A DNA stretch of 64,000 nt from Kytococcus sedentarius DSM 20547 (lineage in GTDB: Bacteria > Actinomycetota > Actinomycetes > Actinomycetales > Dermatophilaceae). The position numbers and the translations under genes were made by a program. Location: positions 1,488,001-1,552,000 of the forward strand of contig NC_013169.1 of NCBI RefSeq assembly GCF_000023925.1. The letters are read 5' to 3'. This document shows, piece after piece, positions 26,225 to 34,848 of the stretch. The notes under the pieces were generated by a model that saw only the letters and a program-made list of their open reading frames with translations, had not been told where the DNA came from and searched no databases. Positions within the stretch are counted from its first letter, which is position 1; each line of letters begins with the position of its first letter.

Positions 26225-27462
26225 GCGGGGCCGATGCCGCAGCGGCACCCGGTGCGGTCTCCCACCCGCCGGTCCACTGCCACCACTTCAGCGCCGGGCG
26301 CTGCGGCTCGTGCACCCTCATGGGCACGCCCTACCGCGTGCAGCTGCAGCGCAAGGACGCCGTCGTGCGCGATCTCCTCGCGGCGCAGGTTCCGGCCACG
26401 GCGTGGGAGGCACCGCTGGCCTCGGTGCCCGAGGGCTTCCGGACCAAGGCCAAGTTCGTGGTGAGCGGGAGCGCCGCGGCGCCCACCCTGGGCATCCTCG
26501 ACGAGGCCGGCCGGGGCGTGGACCTGCGCGACTGCGGCCTGCACGTACCCGAGCTCGCCGCCGTGGCCGACCGGCTGGCGCGCTTCGTCACCCGGGCCGC
26601 CCTGCCGCCCTACGACCTCGCCCGGCGCCGCGGCGAGCTGAAGCACCTGGTGCTCACCGCGGCCCCCTCCGGCGACCTGATGCTGCGGTTCGTCCTGCGC
26701 ACCGAGGGGCCGCTGCCCCGCATCCGCGAGCACCTCCCCGGGCTGCTGGCCGACCTGCCGCAGCTGCGTGTGGTGAGCGCGAACCTGCACCCCGAGCACA
26801 AGGCCACGCTCAGCGGGGAGGTGGAGATCGCGCTCACCGAGCAGACCCTCCTGCCGCTGGAGCTGCCCGGGGTCACCCTGTTCGCCGGCCCGGGGGCGTT
26901 CGTGCAGACCAACACCACGGTGGCCGCGGCGCTCTACCAGCAGGCCACCGCCTGGCTGGTGGACGCCGGGGCCCGGCGGGTGGCCGACCTCTACTGCGGC
27001 GTCGGGGGCTTCGCCCTGCACGCGGCCGCGGCGGGCACCGAGGCCGTGGGGGTGGAGATCGCTGCCGATGCGGTGCGCGGCGCCCGTGCGGGCGCGGCAG
27101 CCCTCACCCAGCGCCCCGGGGGTGGGGCCGCGCGCTTTGTGGTGGCCGACGCCTCGGACCCCGCCGCCGTGCTCGCTGCCGCCGGCACGGACCGCGACGC
27201 GATGGTGGTGAACCCGCCCCGGCGCGGACTGGGACCAGACCTGCCGGCGATGCTGGACGCCCGCTCCCCCGCCGCCGACCCGGCCTCGGCGCTGCGCACC
27301 CTGGTGTACTCCTCCTGCAACCCGGCCACCCTGGCCACGGACCTGGCGGGACTGCCCCACTGGCAGGTGCGCTCGGCCCGGCTGTTCGACATGTTCCCGA
27401 ACACCGACCACGCCGAGGTGGTGGTGCTGCTGGAGCCGCGCACCGCCACACTGGGGGGATGA
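26221..27462 (+). CDS. rlmC: 23S rRNA (uracil-C5)-methyltransferase, RlmC-like
   Basis: The 413-residue protein starts with a cysteine cluster (CHHFSAGRCGSCTLM, plus DCG near residue 100) that would hold a 4Fe-4S cluster. The SAM domain has ADLYCGVGGFALHAAA, VGVEIAADAVRGA, NPPRRGLGPD, and the catalytic SSCNPATLATDL. The absence of a TRAM domain and the short length fit RlmC (RumB), which methylates U747, rather than RlmD. ATG 26221 overlaps the previous stop. Confidence 0.87.
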   Translation: MSGADAAAAPGAVSHPPVHCHHFSAGRCGSCTLMGTPYRVQLQRKDAVVRDLLAAQVPATAWEAPLASVPEGFRTKAKFVVSGSAAAPTLGILDEAGRGVDLRDCGLHVPELAAVADRLARFVTRAALPPYDLARRRGELKHLVLTAAPSGDLMLRFVLRTEGPLPRIREHLPGLLADLPQLRVVSANLHPEHKATLSGEVEIALTEQTLLPLELPGVTLFAGPGAFVQTNTTVAAALYQQATAWLVDAGARRVADLYCGVGGFALHAAAAGTEAVGVEIAADAVRGARAGAAALTQRPGGGAARFVVADASDPAAVLAAAGTDRDAMVVNPPRRGLGPDLPAMLDARSPAADPASALRTLVYSSCNPATLATDLAGLPHWQVRSARLFDMFPNTDHAEVVVLLEPRTATLGG

Positions 27463-28745
27463 CGCGCATCGCCACCCCCGACGCCCCGCACGTGCTCGCC
27501 ATCGTCCAGGCCGGGGGCCGGGGTTCCCGCATGGACGTGCTGACCCGGGAGCGTGCGAAGCCGGCGCTGCCCTACGCGGGCTCCTACCGGCTGGTGGACC
27601 TGGCGATCTCCGCGGCGGCCGGCTCCGGCATCGGGGACGTGTGGGTGACGGTCCAGTACATGGCCTCCACGTTGGACGACCACCTCCAGCACGGACGGCC
27701 GTGGGACCTGGACCGGGTCCGCGGCGGGTACCGCCGCATGGTGCCCGAGACCGGGCGCACCGGGGTGCCGGCCTTCTCGGAGTCCAACACCGAGGACCTG
27801 CTGGCCATCCGGGACGACATCGAGGAGCAGGCACCGGACCTGGTGATCACCCTCAGCGCCGACCAGGTGCTGGTGTGCGACCTCGCGGCGGTCGTCGCCG
27901 GCCACGTCGACGCCGGCGCCGAGTGCACCATCCTGTCCCTGTCGACCACCGCCGAGGCAGCACAGCACAAGGCGGTGCTCGAGGTGGACGGGCAGACAGT
28001 CACCGGCATCGCTGAGAAGCCCGAGGACCCGGGCTCCGAGCCCACCATCTCCGCCGAGGTGGCCGTCTTCGACTGGCCGGCTCTGCGCGAGGTGCTCGAT
28101 GCGGTGCGCGCCGAGCGCTCCACCTGCGGCAGCGAGGGCGCCGGCCAGGGCGAGGACGGCGCGCAGGAGGTCTCCGACGAGGGCCCCGGCGACCTGCCCG
28201 AGGAGGTGCTGCCCCGCCTCATCGAGCGCGGCCGGACCCGCCACCACCCGATTGACGGCTACTGGCGCGACATGGGCCGTCCCGACTCCTACCTGCAGGG
28301 CCACCGCGACCTGTTGCACTCCCCCGAACAGGTCTTTGGCACCGGCCACCTGGTGGTGCGCGGGAGCCACCGCGACCTGCCGCCCGCGGTGGTCACCGCC
28401 ACCGGCGAGGTCTCGGGCTCCATGCTCTCGCCCGGGTGCCGAGTGGCCGGCACCGTGGAGCGCAGCGTCCTGAGCCCTGGGGTGGTCGTGGAGAAGGGTG
28501 CGCACGTTGTGGACAGCGTGGTCTTCGAGGACGTGCACGTGGCCGCCGGCGCCCGCATCGCAAGCTCGATCATCGATGCCGAGGTGCAGGTGGGCGCGGG
28601 AGCCAGCGTGGGTCAGCAGGGGCCGGCCGAGCTCAGCGACGAGGACGTCACCCTCATCGGGCGCCAAGCGGTGGTGCTGCCGGGAGCCGAGCTGCCCGCG
28701 GGGTCCCGCCTCGACCCGGGCGGCCGCGCCGGCGAGCCCCGCTGA
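27459..28745 (+). CDS. GlgC-like ADP-glucose pyrophosphorylase family protein
   Basis: The 428-residue protein has the nucleotidyltransferase signature VQAGGRGSRMDVLTRERAKP and PYAGSYRLVDLAIS, then LVITLSADQVLV and IAEKPEDPGSE, with a C-terminal left-handed beta-helix region (VERSVLSPGVVVEKGAHVVD). An acidic low-complexity insert lies around residues 222-245. GlgC makes ADP-glucose for glycogen; no glgA or glgB is nearby. The divergence and the insert leave open another sugar nucleotide substrate. Confidence 0.78.
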   Translation: MTRIATPDAPHVLAIVQAGGRGSRMDVLTRERAKPALPYAGSYRLVDLAISAAAGSGIGDVWVTVQYMASTLDDHLQHGRPWDLDRVRGGYRRMVPETGRTGVPAFSESNTEDLLAIRDDIEEQAPDLVITLSADQVLVCDLAAVVAGHVDAGAECTILSLSTTAEAAQHKAVLEVDGQTVTGIAEKPEDPGSEPTISAEVAVFDWPALREVLDAVRAERSTCGSEGAGQGEDGAQEVSDEGPGDLPEEVLPRLIERGRTRHHPIDGYWRDMGRPDSYLQGHRDLLHSPEQVFGTGHLVVRGSHRDLPPAVVTATGEVSGSMLSPGCRVAGTVERSVLSPGVVVEKGAHVVDSVVFEDVHVAAGARIASSIIDAEVQVGAGASVGQQGPAELSDEDVTLIGRQAVVLPGAELPAGSRLDPGGRAGEPR

Positions 28746-28747
28746 GC

Positions 28748-29266
28748 TCAGCGGCGCAGCAGCCGCCGGGCCAGGTAGCGCCTCGCCCGCCCGGCCTCGG
28801 CCCGCCACTGGCGGCGGGGCTGCACCTTGGCCCGCGCGATGACCTCCTGCAGTCGGGCGTGCGCGGCGACCTGTTCGGGACTCCCCCACCACGGCCGGGC
28901 GTCGAACTGCCGCACCTGCCGCTGCTCGGCGGCGTCCATCGGCTCCAGGAACTCCTCGATGCGGGCGCGCACCTCCTCCCGCCCCACCGTCCACCCGGTG
29001 GCCGCCTCGACGCCCGTGGCGAACGCGGGCGAGACGGGGTGATCGAGCGTGAACTCGCGCGAGACGCCGCGCACCACGCAGAGCAGGGCGATGAGGGCGC
29101 GCACGTCCGGGTGCGGCAGGCCCACCTGGGCGGGCAGCTCGATGTGGGCCACCCGGCCGGCCATCTCGACGCTGCCCACGGTCGTGTCGTCCTGCGCCTC
29201 GGGGGTGGCGCGCACCACCAGCCAACGGGTTCCGCGGCGTTCCTGCACGTCCGTCGTCAGCTGCAT
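28748..29266 (-). CDS. Hypothetical protein, 172 residues
   Basis: I do not recognise the family. The first 80 residues look like a compact beta-rich domain (TRWLVVRATPEAQDDTTV, GRVAHIELPAQVGLPHPDV), followed by an alpha-helical part and a strongly basic C-terminus (ARRYLARRLLRR). No signal peptide or membrane segment is visible. It is convergent with the glgC-like gene, 2 bases apart, and divergent from the acyltransferase gene across a 29-base gap that must contain both promoters. Confidence 0.65.
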   Translation of the reverse strand: MQLTTDVQERRGTRWLVVRATPEAQDDTTVGSVEMAGRVAHIELPAQVGLPHPDVRALIALLCVVRGVSREFTLDHPVSPAFATGVEAATGWTVGREEVRARIEEFLEPMDAAEQRQVRQFDARPWWGSPEQVAAHARLQEVIARAKVQPRRQWRAEAGRARRYLARRLLRR

Positions 29267-29295
29267 GGCCCCATCCTCCCCCGGGGCAGGGCAGA

Positions 29296-30642
29296 ATGCC
29301 CGTCATGCACACGACGGGCGCGACGCGCCAACGCGACTGGGTGGTGGACGTTGTGCGCCTGGCGGCCATGCTCATCGTGGTGGCCATGCACTGGTGCTAC
29401 CTGCACCTGTGGGTGGACGAGGGCCTCCAGATGGAGCTCGCGCTCTCCGGCCCGGTCGTGTGGGCCCTGACCTGGTTGCTGCAGGCCATGCCGGTGTTCT
29501 TCGTCGCCGGGGGTTTCGCCAACACCCTGCTCGTCGACCGCTGGCACTCCTCGGGCGAGCCGCTGGGGTCCTTCCTCGGCCTGCGGGCGCGGCGCCTGAC
29601 CTCCCCGGTGCTGCCCCTGCTGGCCGTCACGCTGGTGGTCGTGGTGCTCGGTGGCCTGATCGCCCCCGCGCTGGCCGGCACCATCGGCGACCAGATCGCC
29701 AACCCGCTGTGGTTCCTGGCCGTCTACCTGCTGTGTACCGCCCTGGCCCCGCTGGCGGTGTGGGCCTTCGACCGCATCGGCTGGTGGTCGGCCGCGGTCC
29801 TGCTGGCCGGCGCGTTCGGCGTGGACGTGCTGCGCTTCTGGGCCGGGGTGGACATCACCTGGCTCAACCTGGCGCTGGTGTGGCTGTTCTGCCACCAGCT
29901 GGGCATCGCCTACGCCCGCCGCCGCGCCTGGACGGCCTCCCCGGGGCAGCTCGCCGGTGTGGTGGCCGCGTGCGTGGCGGTGCTCGTGGTGATGGTGGTG
30001 CCGGGGCCGTGGTTCCCCACCAACCTGGGCGTGCGGGACGCCCCGGTCTCCAACCTGGCCCCGACCACCGCGGCGCTGGCGGTGCTCGGCATCGCGCAGT
30101 GGGCCGTCCTCACCGGGGTGGGCAGCCACCTGCTCGGGCGGGAGCCCAGCGAGCCCTGGAAGCGGCGCATCGGCACCGGCAACGCCCTGGCCATGCTCAT
30201 CTACCTGTGGCACGTGCCGGCCATGACGGTGATGATCGGCATCGGCCTGCTCGCCCCCGACCTGCTGCTGCCCCCCAGCATCACCGGCTGGGCGATGGTG
30301 CGGCCGGTCTGGTTCGTCCTCTCCGGCGCCATGCTGGCGGTGATGGTCTACGGCGCCATGCGCTGGGAGGTCTGGTTCAGCCGCTTCGGGACCACCGCCT
30401 CCACCGCGCAGGGGGTGCTGGGGGCCGCGCTCGGCACGGCGGCCGTCTACCGGCTCTGGCAGCTGGGGTTCGGGCTCTCGGCCGAGCAACTCGCCTGGGA
30501 GGCCGGGCTCGTCCTGGCGGTGGCCCTGCTCAGCGGTGCCCGGTCGGCCAGGGCCGGGGACGGGCCCGCCGGCGACGGGTCAGTCGGTGCTCCGGACCGG
30601 GAGGTCGTCGGTGCGCACGACGGGGTGGGCGTGCAGCCCTGA
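29296..30642 (+). CDS. Acyltransferase 3 family membrane protein
   Basis: The 448-residue protein has about ten helices. The N-terminus RDWVVDVVRLAAMLIVVAMH contains the R/H arrangement of acyltransferase 3 (OafB/OatA-like) proteins, followed by LQAMPVFFVAGGFAN and FLGLRARRL. These enzymes move acetyl or other acyl groups onto cell-surface glycans or lipids. The last 63 bases overlap the convergent MFS gene, so the C-terminal tail may not be conserved. Confidence 0.83.
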   Translation: MPVMHTTGATRQRDWVVDVVRLAAMLIVVAMHWCYLHLWVDEGLQMELALSGPVVWALTWLLQAMPVFFVAGGFANTLLVDRWHSSGEPLGSFLGLRARRLTSPVLPLLAVTLVVVVLGGLIAPALAGTIGDQIANPLWFLAVYLLCTALAPLAVWAFDRIGWWSAAVLLAGAFGVDVLRFWAGVDITWLNLALVWLFCHQLGIAYARRRAWTASPGQLAGVVAACVAVLVVMVVPGPWFPTNLGVRDAPVSNLAPTTAALAVLGIAQWAVLTGVGSHLLGREPSEPWKRRIGTGNALAMLIYLWHVPAMTVMIGIGLLAPDLLLPPSITGWAMVRPVWFVLSGAMLAVMVYGAMRWEVWFSRFGTTASTAQGVLGAALGTAAVYRLWQLGFGLSAEQLAWEAGLVLAVALLSGARSARAGDGPAGDGSVGAPDREVVGAHDGVGVQP

Positions 30643-31974
30643 GATGCCGTCGACCACCTCGGCGTGGGAGTCGGCCAGGTCCACCGGCGTGTCCAGGGGG
30701 TGGCGCAGCTCGTCGCCGTGCAGGTCGGCCAGCACGTAGCAGATGATGCCCAGCAGCGGGATGCCGATGGACGGCAGCGCGAAGATGACCCACAGCGGCA
30801 GCACCTGGGCCACCGGGCCCGCCACGGCCATCGAGACCGGCATCATCGCCAGCGACACGAAGAAGTCCAGCGAACTGACGCGCCCCAGCATCGAGCGCGG
30901 CACCCGGCGCTGCAGCAGGGTGCCCCAGATGACCATGCCCACCCCGTCGCCGACGCCGAACACGAAGAGCACCAGACCCATCAGCCAGAAGTCGTCGGTC
31001 ACGGCCAGCAGGAAGAAGGGGATGGCGGCCACCGACCACACCGTGATCATCACCGTGAGGTAGTGCCGCGGCAGACGGCGGGAGCTGATGCCGATCGCCC
31101 CGACCGCCGCACCCACGCCCAGGCAGGCGAGCAGCAGGCCGAAGGTGTCCGGGCCGCCACCGTGCTCGGTGACGATGAAGGGCAGCAGCACCTCCATCGG
31201 GCCGATGAAGAGGAACACGGCCACGACCGACCACACCAGGGTGGCCGCGAGCCACGGGGTCCGCCAGGTGTAGGCGGCCCCCTCGGTGAAGTCCTGCCAC
31301 AGGGTCTGCGGCTCACGCCCCTCCTCCACGGGCAGCGCGCGGCGGGTCAGCCCGCCGGTGCGCATGGCCAGCACGCACAGCACCGCCAGCCCCTGGGAGA
31401 GGGCCATGACGGCCATCGCCGCCGGCGGTGCCAACGCACCCACCAGGAAGCCGGCCGCGGCCGGGCCCAGCGCCTGCTGCAGCACGGGTCGGCTCGCGGC
31501 CTCCACCCCGTTGGCGGCCAGCAGCTGGTCGTCGTGCAGCACGCGGGGCAGCAGGGCCGAGTAGGCGGGGTTGTAGATACCGGCCGCGGACATGGCCACG
31601 AATGCGGCCACCATGAGCTGCCACACCTGCAGGGTCCCGGTGGCCCCCAGGGCGGCCACCACCGCCCCCACGAGGGCCAGGACGCTGGAGCAGGCCACCA
31701 GCAGCCCGCGCAGGGGCAACCGGTCGGCCGCCACTCCCCCGAGCAGGGCGAACACGATGAGGCCCACCGCGCCGACCGCCGTGACCGCCGAGAGGTCCAG
31801 CTCCGTCCCGCCCAGGCCCTTGACCGCGTAGACCAGGCCCACGGTCCAGACACCGGTGGCGAAGGACACCAGCAGCAGGCTCGCGGCGAGCAGTCGGTAG
31901 TCGGGGGTGGCGAAGGGCGCCAGGAAGCGGGGCAGCCCGGTGCGGGGTGCCGGAGCGGACGACTGGGCCGTCAT
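30580..31974 (-). CDS. MFS transporter (MFS_3/enterobactin exporter-like)
   Basis: The 464-residue protein has 11-12 helices. The N-terminal FATPDYRLLAASLLLVSFAT, SALLPRVLHDDQLLAANGVE and VLLPFIVTEHGG segments fit the MFS_3 subfamily of exporters. AGGAGG precedes ATG 31974. The 3' end overlaps the acyltransferase gene tail. Substrate unknown. Confidence 0.86.
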   Translation of the reverse strand: MTAQSSAPAPRTGLPRFLAPFATPDYRLLAASLLLVSFATGVWTVGLVYAVKGLGGTELDLSAVTAVGAVGLIVFALLGGVAADRLPLRGLLVACSSVLALVGAVVAALGATGTLQVWQLMVAAFVAMSAAGIYNPAYSALLPRVLHDDQLLAANGVEAASRPVLQQALGPAAAGFLVGALAPPAAMAVMALSQGLAVLCVLAMRTGGLTRRALPVEEGREPQTLWQDFTEGAAYTWRTPWLAATLVWSVVAVFLFIGPMEVLLPFIVTEHGGGPDTFGLLLACLGVGAAVGAIGISSRRLPRHYLTVMITVWSVAAIPFFLLAVTDDFWLMGLVLFVFGVGDGVGMVIWGTLLQRRVPRSMLGRVSSLDFFVSLAMMPVSMAVAGPVAQVLPLWVIFALPSIGIPLLGIICYVLADLHGDELRHPLDTPVDLADSHAEVVDGISGLHAHPVVRTDDLPVRSTD

Positions 31975-32024
31975 GGGGCCTCCTGGGGTGGTGCGCGGCT
32001 CGAAGGGGGTACGTGCGTGGCGAC

Positions 32025-32059
32025 GCCAGGGGCACCCGCTGGTGACGGGTGCCCCTGGC
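32025..32059 (-). terminator. Strong hairpin terminator after the lipoprotein gene
   Basis: GCCAGGGGCACCCG (32025-32038) and CGGGTGCCCCTGGC (32046-32059) form a perfect 14-base-pair stem with a 7-base loop, 25 bases beyond the lipoprotein stop. It separates that gene from the downstream MFS gene on the same strand. Confidence 0.85.
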
Positions 32060-32083
32060 ATCAGGGTCGTGCGAGGTGGTACG

Positions 32084-33394
32084 TCAGCCGTTGCTGGCCT
32101 CGGCCTGCTGCTTCTCCATCTCGGCGATCAGCTCGTCGAGCTCGGCCATGTCCTCCTCGGAGAGACCGTCGGGGCTGTCCTGCGAGGGGCTGGCGGCCGA
32201 GGGCTCGGTCCCGGGCTGCGTGGTGCCCGGCTGGGGCGGGGCACCGGGGTTGAAGGTGCTCTGCTGGCTGGCGTCCAGCAGCTCCTGCGGGATCTCCGCG
32301 AACTGGTCGGGCTTGGTGGGCGCGTCACCCTGGGTGTAGTCGAAGGTCATGCCCAGCGGGCCGTCACCCAGCTGCTCCTTGGCCTCGGCGAAGTCCTGCT
32401 TCTGGGTCTCGTCCAGGCCGGCCTCGTCCACCCAGTCGACGACCTGGCTGAAGTCGACCTTCAGGGTCTTGAGCTGGTCACCGTCCAGCGCGATGTCGAT
32501 GTAGCCCTTGGCGTCGTCCTTGATCTTCTTCTTGTCGTCCTCGGTGAGGTTCGGCATCTTCTCCGCCGGGTCGGTGATCGACTTGTTCACGATGGCGGCG
32601 AAGTCGTCCCACCCCTGCTCGATCGGCACCGAGACGCGGACGTTGTCACCGTCCTTCGTGAACTCGCCGTGCTCGTCCATGAAGCCCTTGAGGTCCTGCT
32701 GGAGCTCGGCCTGCTTCTCCGGGGAGATGTCCGCGCCCCCGGTACTGCCCTGGGTCAGGTCCTCCAGCGACATGCCGTCCTCGCCGGCGAGCTCGTTCAT
32801 CTTCTCGGGCGTGATGCCGACCCACTCACCACCCAGGGCCTTGTTCATGAACTGCACGGTCGGGTCGTCAGCGGAGACGCTCTGGCCACCGGTCAGCTGC
32901 ATCTTGAGCTGGTCGGCGGTGAACAGACCGGTCTCCTGACCGAGCTTGTCGACGTCGGCGCGCATGTACATGCCGCCCTCGACCATCCGGACCTCCACCG
33001 TGCCCTCACCGATGTGGAAGGTCATGGCGGTGTCGAGGTCCTTGACGTCCTTCTCCTCGGCCAGAGCCTGGTCGCGGGAGTGCTGCGCCACGGTGATCTT
33101 GGACTTCGGCAGCAGCTCGGCCACCTTGTCCACCATCTGCTGGTCCTGGGCGGTCATGGTGCCGGAGGACGACATGGCCTTGCGGATCAGGTCCTGGTCG
33201 ATGTCCAGGGACATGGTGGTGCTGATGTCCTTGGCGCCGTTGGTCTTCTCGAAGGCCTCCAACACGGCGGCCTTGGGGTCCTCGTCGGCCTTGGCGTTGC
33301 CACCGTCGCCACCACCGGTGTTCTCGTCGCTGCACGCGGCAAGCACCACCGTGGTGCTCATCGCGGCGAGCAGGGTCAGGGTCGTGCGCTTCAT
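32084..33394 (-). CDS. Lipoprotein, LppX/LprG-like
   Basis: The 436-residue protein has a lipoprotein signal (TLLAAMSTTVVLAACSDE) with lipobox LAAC; Cys21 would carry the lipid. The mature part, rich in Asp, Lys and Gln, has repeated pattern elements such as AEKMPNLTEDD, and ends in a Pro/Ser/Thr-rich tail and an acidic coil. The overall layout resembles the LppX/LprAFG and LolA-like lipid-binding lipoproteins, but I cannot confirm that. It is divergent from hom. Confidence 0.75.
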   Translation of the reverse strand: MKRTTLTLLAAMSTTVVLAACSDENTGGGDGGNAKADEDPKAAVLEAFEKTNGAKDISTTMSLDIDQDLIRKAMSSSGTMTAQDQQMVDKVAELLPKSKITVAQHSRDQALAEEKDVKDLDTAMTFHIGEGTVEVRMVEGGMYMRADVDKLGQETGLFTADQLKMQLTGGQSVSADDPTVQFMNKALGGEWVGITPEKMNELAGEDGMSLEDLTQGSTGGADISPEKQAELQQDLKGFMDEHGEFTKDGDNVRVSVPIEQGWDDFAAIVNKSITDPAEKMPNLTEDDKKKIKDDAKGYIDIALDGDQLKTLKVDFSQVVDWVDEAGLDETQKQDFAEAKEQLGDGPLGMTFDYTQGDAPTKPDQFAEIPQELLDASQQSTFNPGAPPQPGTTQPGTEPSAASPSQDSPDGLSEEDMAELDELIAEMEKQQAEASNG

Positions 33395-33490
33395 CGTGCC
33401 CCCTCACGGGTTCTGGAGTGCCGACGGTCGACACCTGTTCCCAGTATCCACCACCGGCACCGACCCCCAGCGCGCCCCCGGACGGACCTT

Positions 33491-33519
33491 CTCCCCGCCG
33501 CCTCATACCAGGCGGGGAG
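33491..33519. promoter_or_regulatory. 9-base dyad overlapping the hom promoter
   Basis: CTCCCCGCC (33491-33499) and GGCGGGGAG (33511-33519) are perfectly complementary with an 11-base spacer. They end eight bases before a likely -10 box, TAGGAT (33527-33532), so the dyad covers the -35 region of the thr operon. An operator or a divergent terminator are both possible. The rest of 33395-33570 holds no gene. Confidence 0.45.
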
Positions 33520-33570
33520 GCCCCGATAGGATCGAACGGACGTCCGGAACCCGCGTGGAGGAGACCCCCG

Positions 33571-34848
33571 ATGCCCGAGATCGACCCCGCAGGATCCGCC
33601 ACGCCGCGCGAGGTGGGCGTGGCCCTCATCGGCTACGGAACCGTCGGTCAGGGGGTCGCCGCCCTGCTGGCCGACCACCACGACCAGTGGGTCGCGACGC
33701 TGGGCCTCGACGTCCGGCTGCGCCACGTCGTGGTCCGCGACGCCGGGGCCCCGCGTGACGTGCCGGCGCCGGCCGGCAGCCTGACCACCGATGCCGCCGC
33801 CGCGGTCGCCGACCCGGCCGTGCAGGTCGTCATCGAGGTCGCCGGCATGGTCGATGAGGGGCGCCACCTGCTGGCGGATGCGCTGCGCGCCGGCAAGCAC
33901 GTCGTGACCGCCAACAAGGCGCTGCTCAGCGCCCACGGCGAGGAGCTCACCGGACTGGCCCAGGAGCACGGCGTGAACCTGCTCTTCGAGGCCGCGGTCG
34001 CCGGCGGCGTGCCGATCGTTCGCGGGCTGCGCGACCTGGTGCGCGTGGACCACGTGCACACGGTGGAGGGCATCCTCAACGGCTCCTGCAACTACATCCT
34101 GACGGCGATGTCCGAGGGCACTGACTACGAGACGGTGGCCGCCCGCGCCCAGGAGCTGGGCTACCTGGAGGCAGACCCCACCGCCGACGTGAGCGGCGCC
34201 GACTCGCTGCGCAAGCTCCGACTCCTGGCCTCCATGGCCTTCGGCGGCCCGGTGCGGGAGGAGGACATCGACTGCACCGGGATCGACCGCATCACCGCCG
34301 CCGACATCCTGGCCCTCAAGGCGGCCCCCGGCGGCCCGCGCGAGGTGCGGCTGCTCGGCCGGGCGCAGCTGGTGGAGCCCGGTGGCCAGGCGTACACCGC
34401 CGTGGTCGAGCCGGTCGCGGTGCCGCAGGACCACTGGGCCACCGGGATCCTGGGGTCCACGAACGCGGTCACCCTGGGGGCCGACCACGTGGGAGCGCTC
34501 ACCTTCTCCGGGCCCGGCGCGGGCCGCTACGAGACGGCCTCGGCGGTGCTCACCGACCTGGTGGACGTCCTGCTGGGCACCGTGCCCACCGCCAGCCCGC
34601 TGGGTGACCGCGCCCTGCGCAACGCCCGCGACGAGGTGACCGGGCGGTGGTACGTCCGCAGCAGCGACGCGCTGAGCGACCAGCTGGAGCCCCTGCTGGA
34701 GCGCACCCACCTCACCGGTCCACTGAGTGGGCTCACCCGGGTGGTGGCCCGCGACGAGCTGGCGCCCTGGCTCGACGATCCCGAGAGCTGCGTCATCGGC
34801 TGGGAGCCGGCCGCCCACGACCTGGACCCCGAGGAGGCCGCACGATGA
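33571..34848 (+). CDS. hom: Homoserine dehydrogenase
   Basis: The 425-residue enzyme reduces aspartate semialdehyde to homoserine. It has VALIGYGTVGQGVAALL (NADP site), VVTANKALLSAHG, FEAAVAGGVPIVRGLR, GILNGSCNYILTAM, and EADPTADVSGADSLRKL with catalytic Asp and Lys. A short ACT-like C-terminal region follows (GRWYVRSS, then LTRVVARDEL), which may bind threonine. GGAGGAG precedes ATG 33571. The stop overlaps the thrC start. Confidence 0.94.
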   Translation: MPEIDPAGSATPREVGVALIGYGTVGQGVAALLADHHDQWVATLGLDVRLRHVVVRDAGAPRDVPAPAGSLTTDAAAAVADPAVQVVIEVAGMVDEGRHLLADALRAGKHVVTANKALLSAHGEELTGLAQEHGVNLLFEAAVAGGVPIVRGLRDLVRVDHVHTVEGILNGSCNYILTAMSEGTDYETVAARAQELGYLEADPTADVSGADSLRKLRLLASMAFGGPVREEDIDCTGIDRITAADILALKAAPGGPREVRLLGRAQLVEPGGQAYTAVVEPVAVPQDHWATGILGSTNAVTLGADHVGALTFSGPGAGRYETASAVLTDLVDVLLGTVPTASPLGDRALRNARDEVTGRWYVRSSDALSDQLEPLLERTHLTGPLSGLTRVVARDELAPWLDDPESCVIGWEPAAHDLDPEEAAR

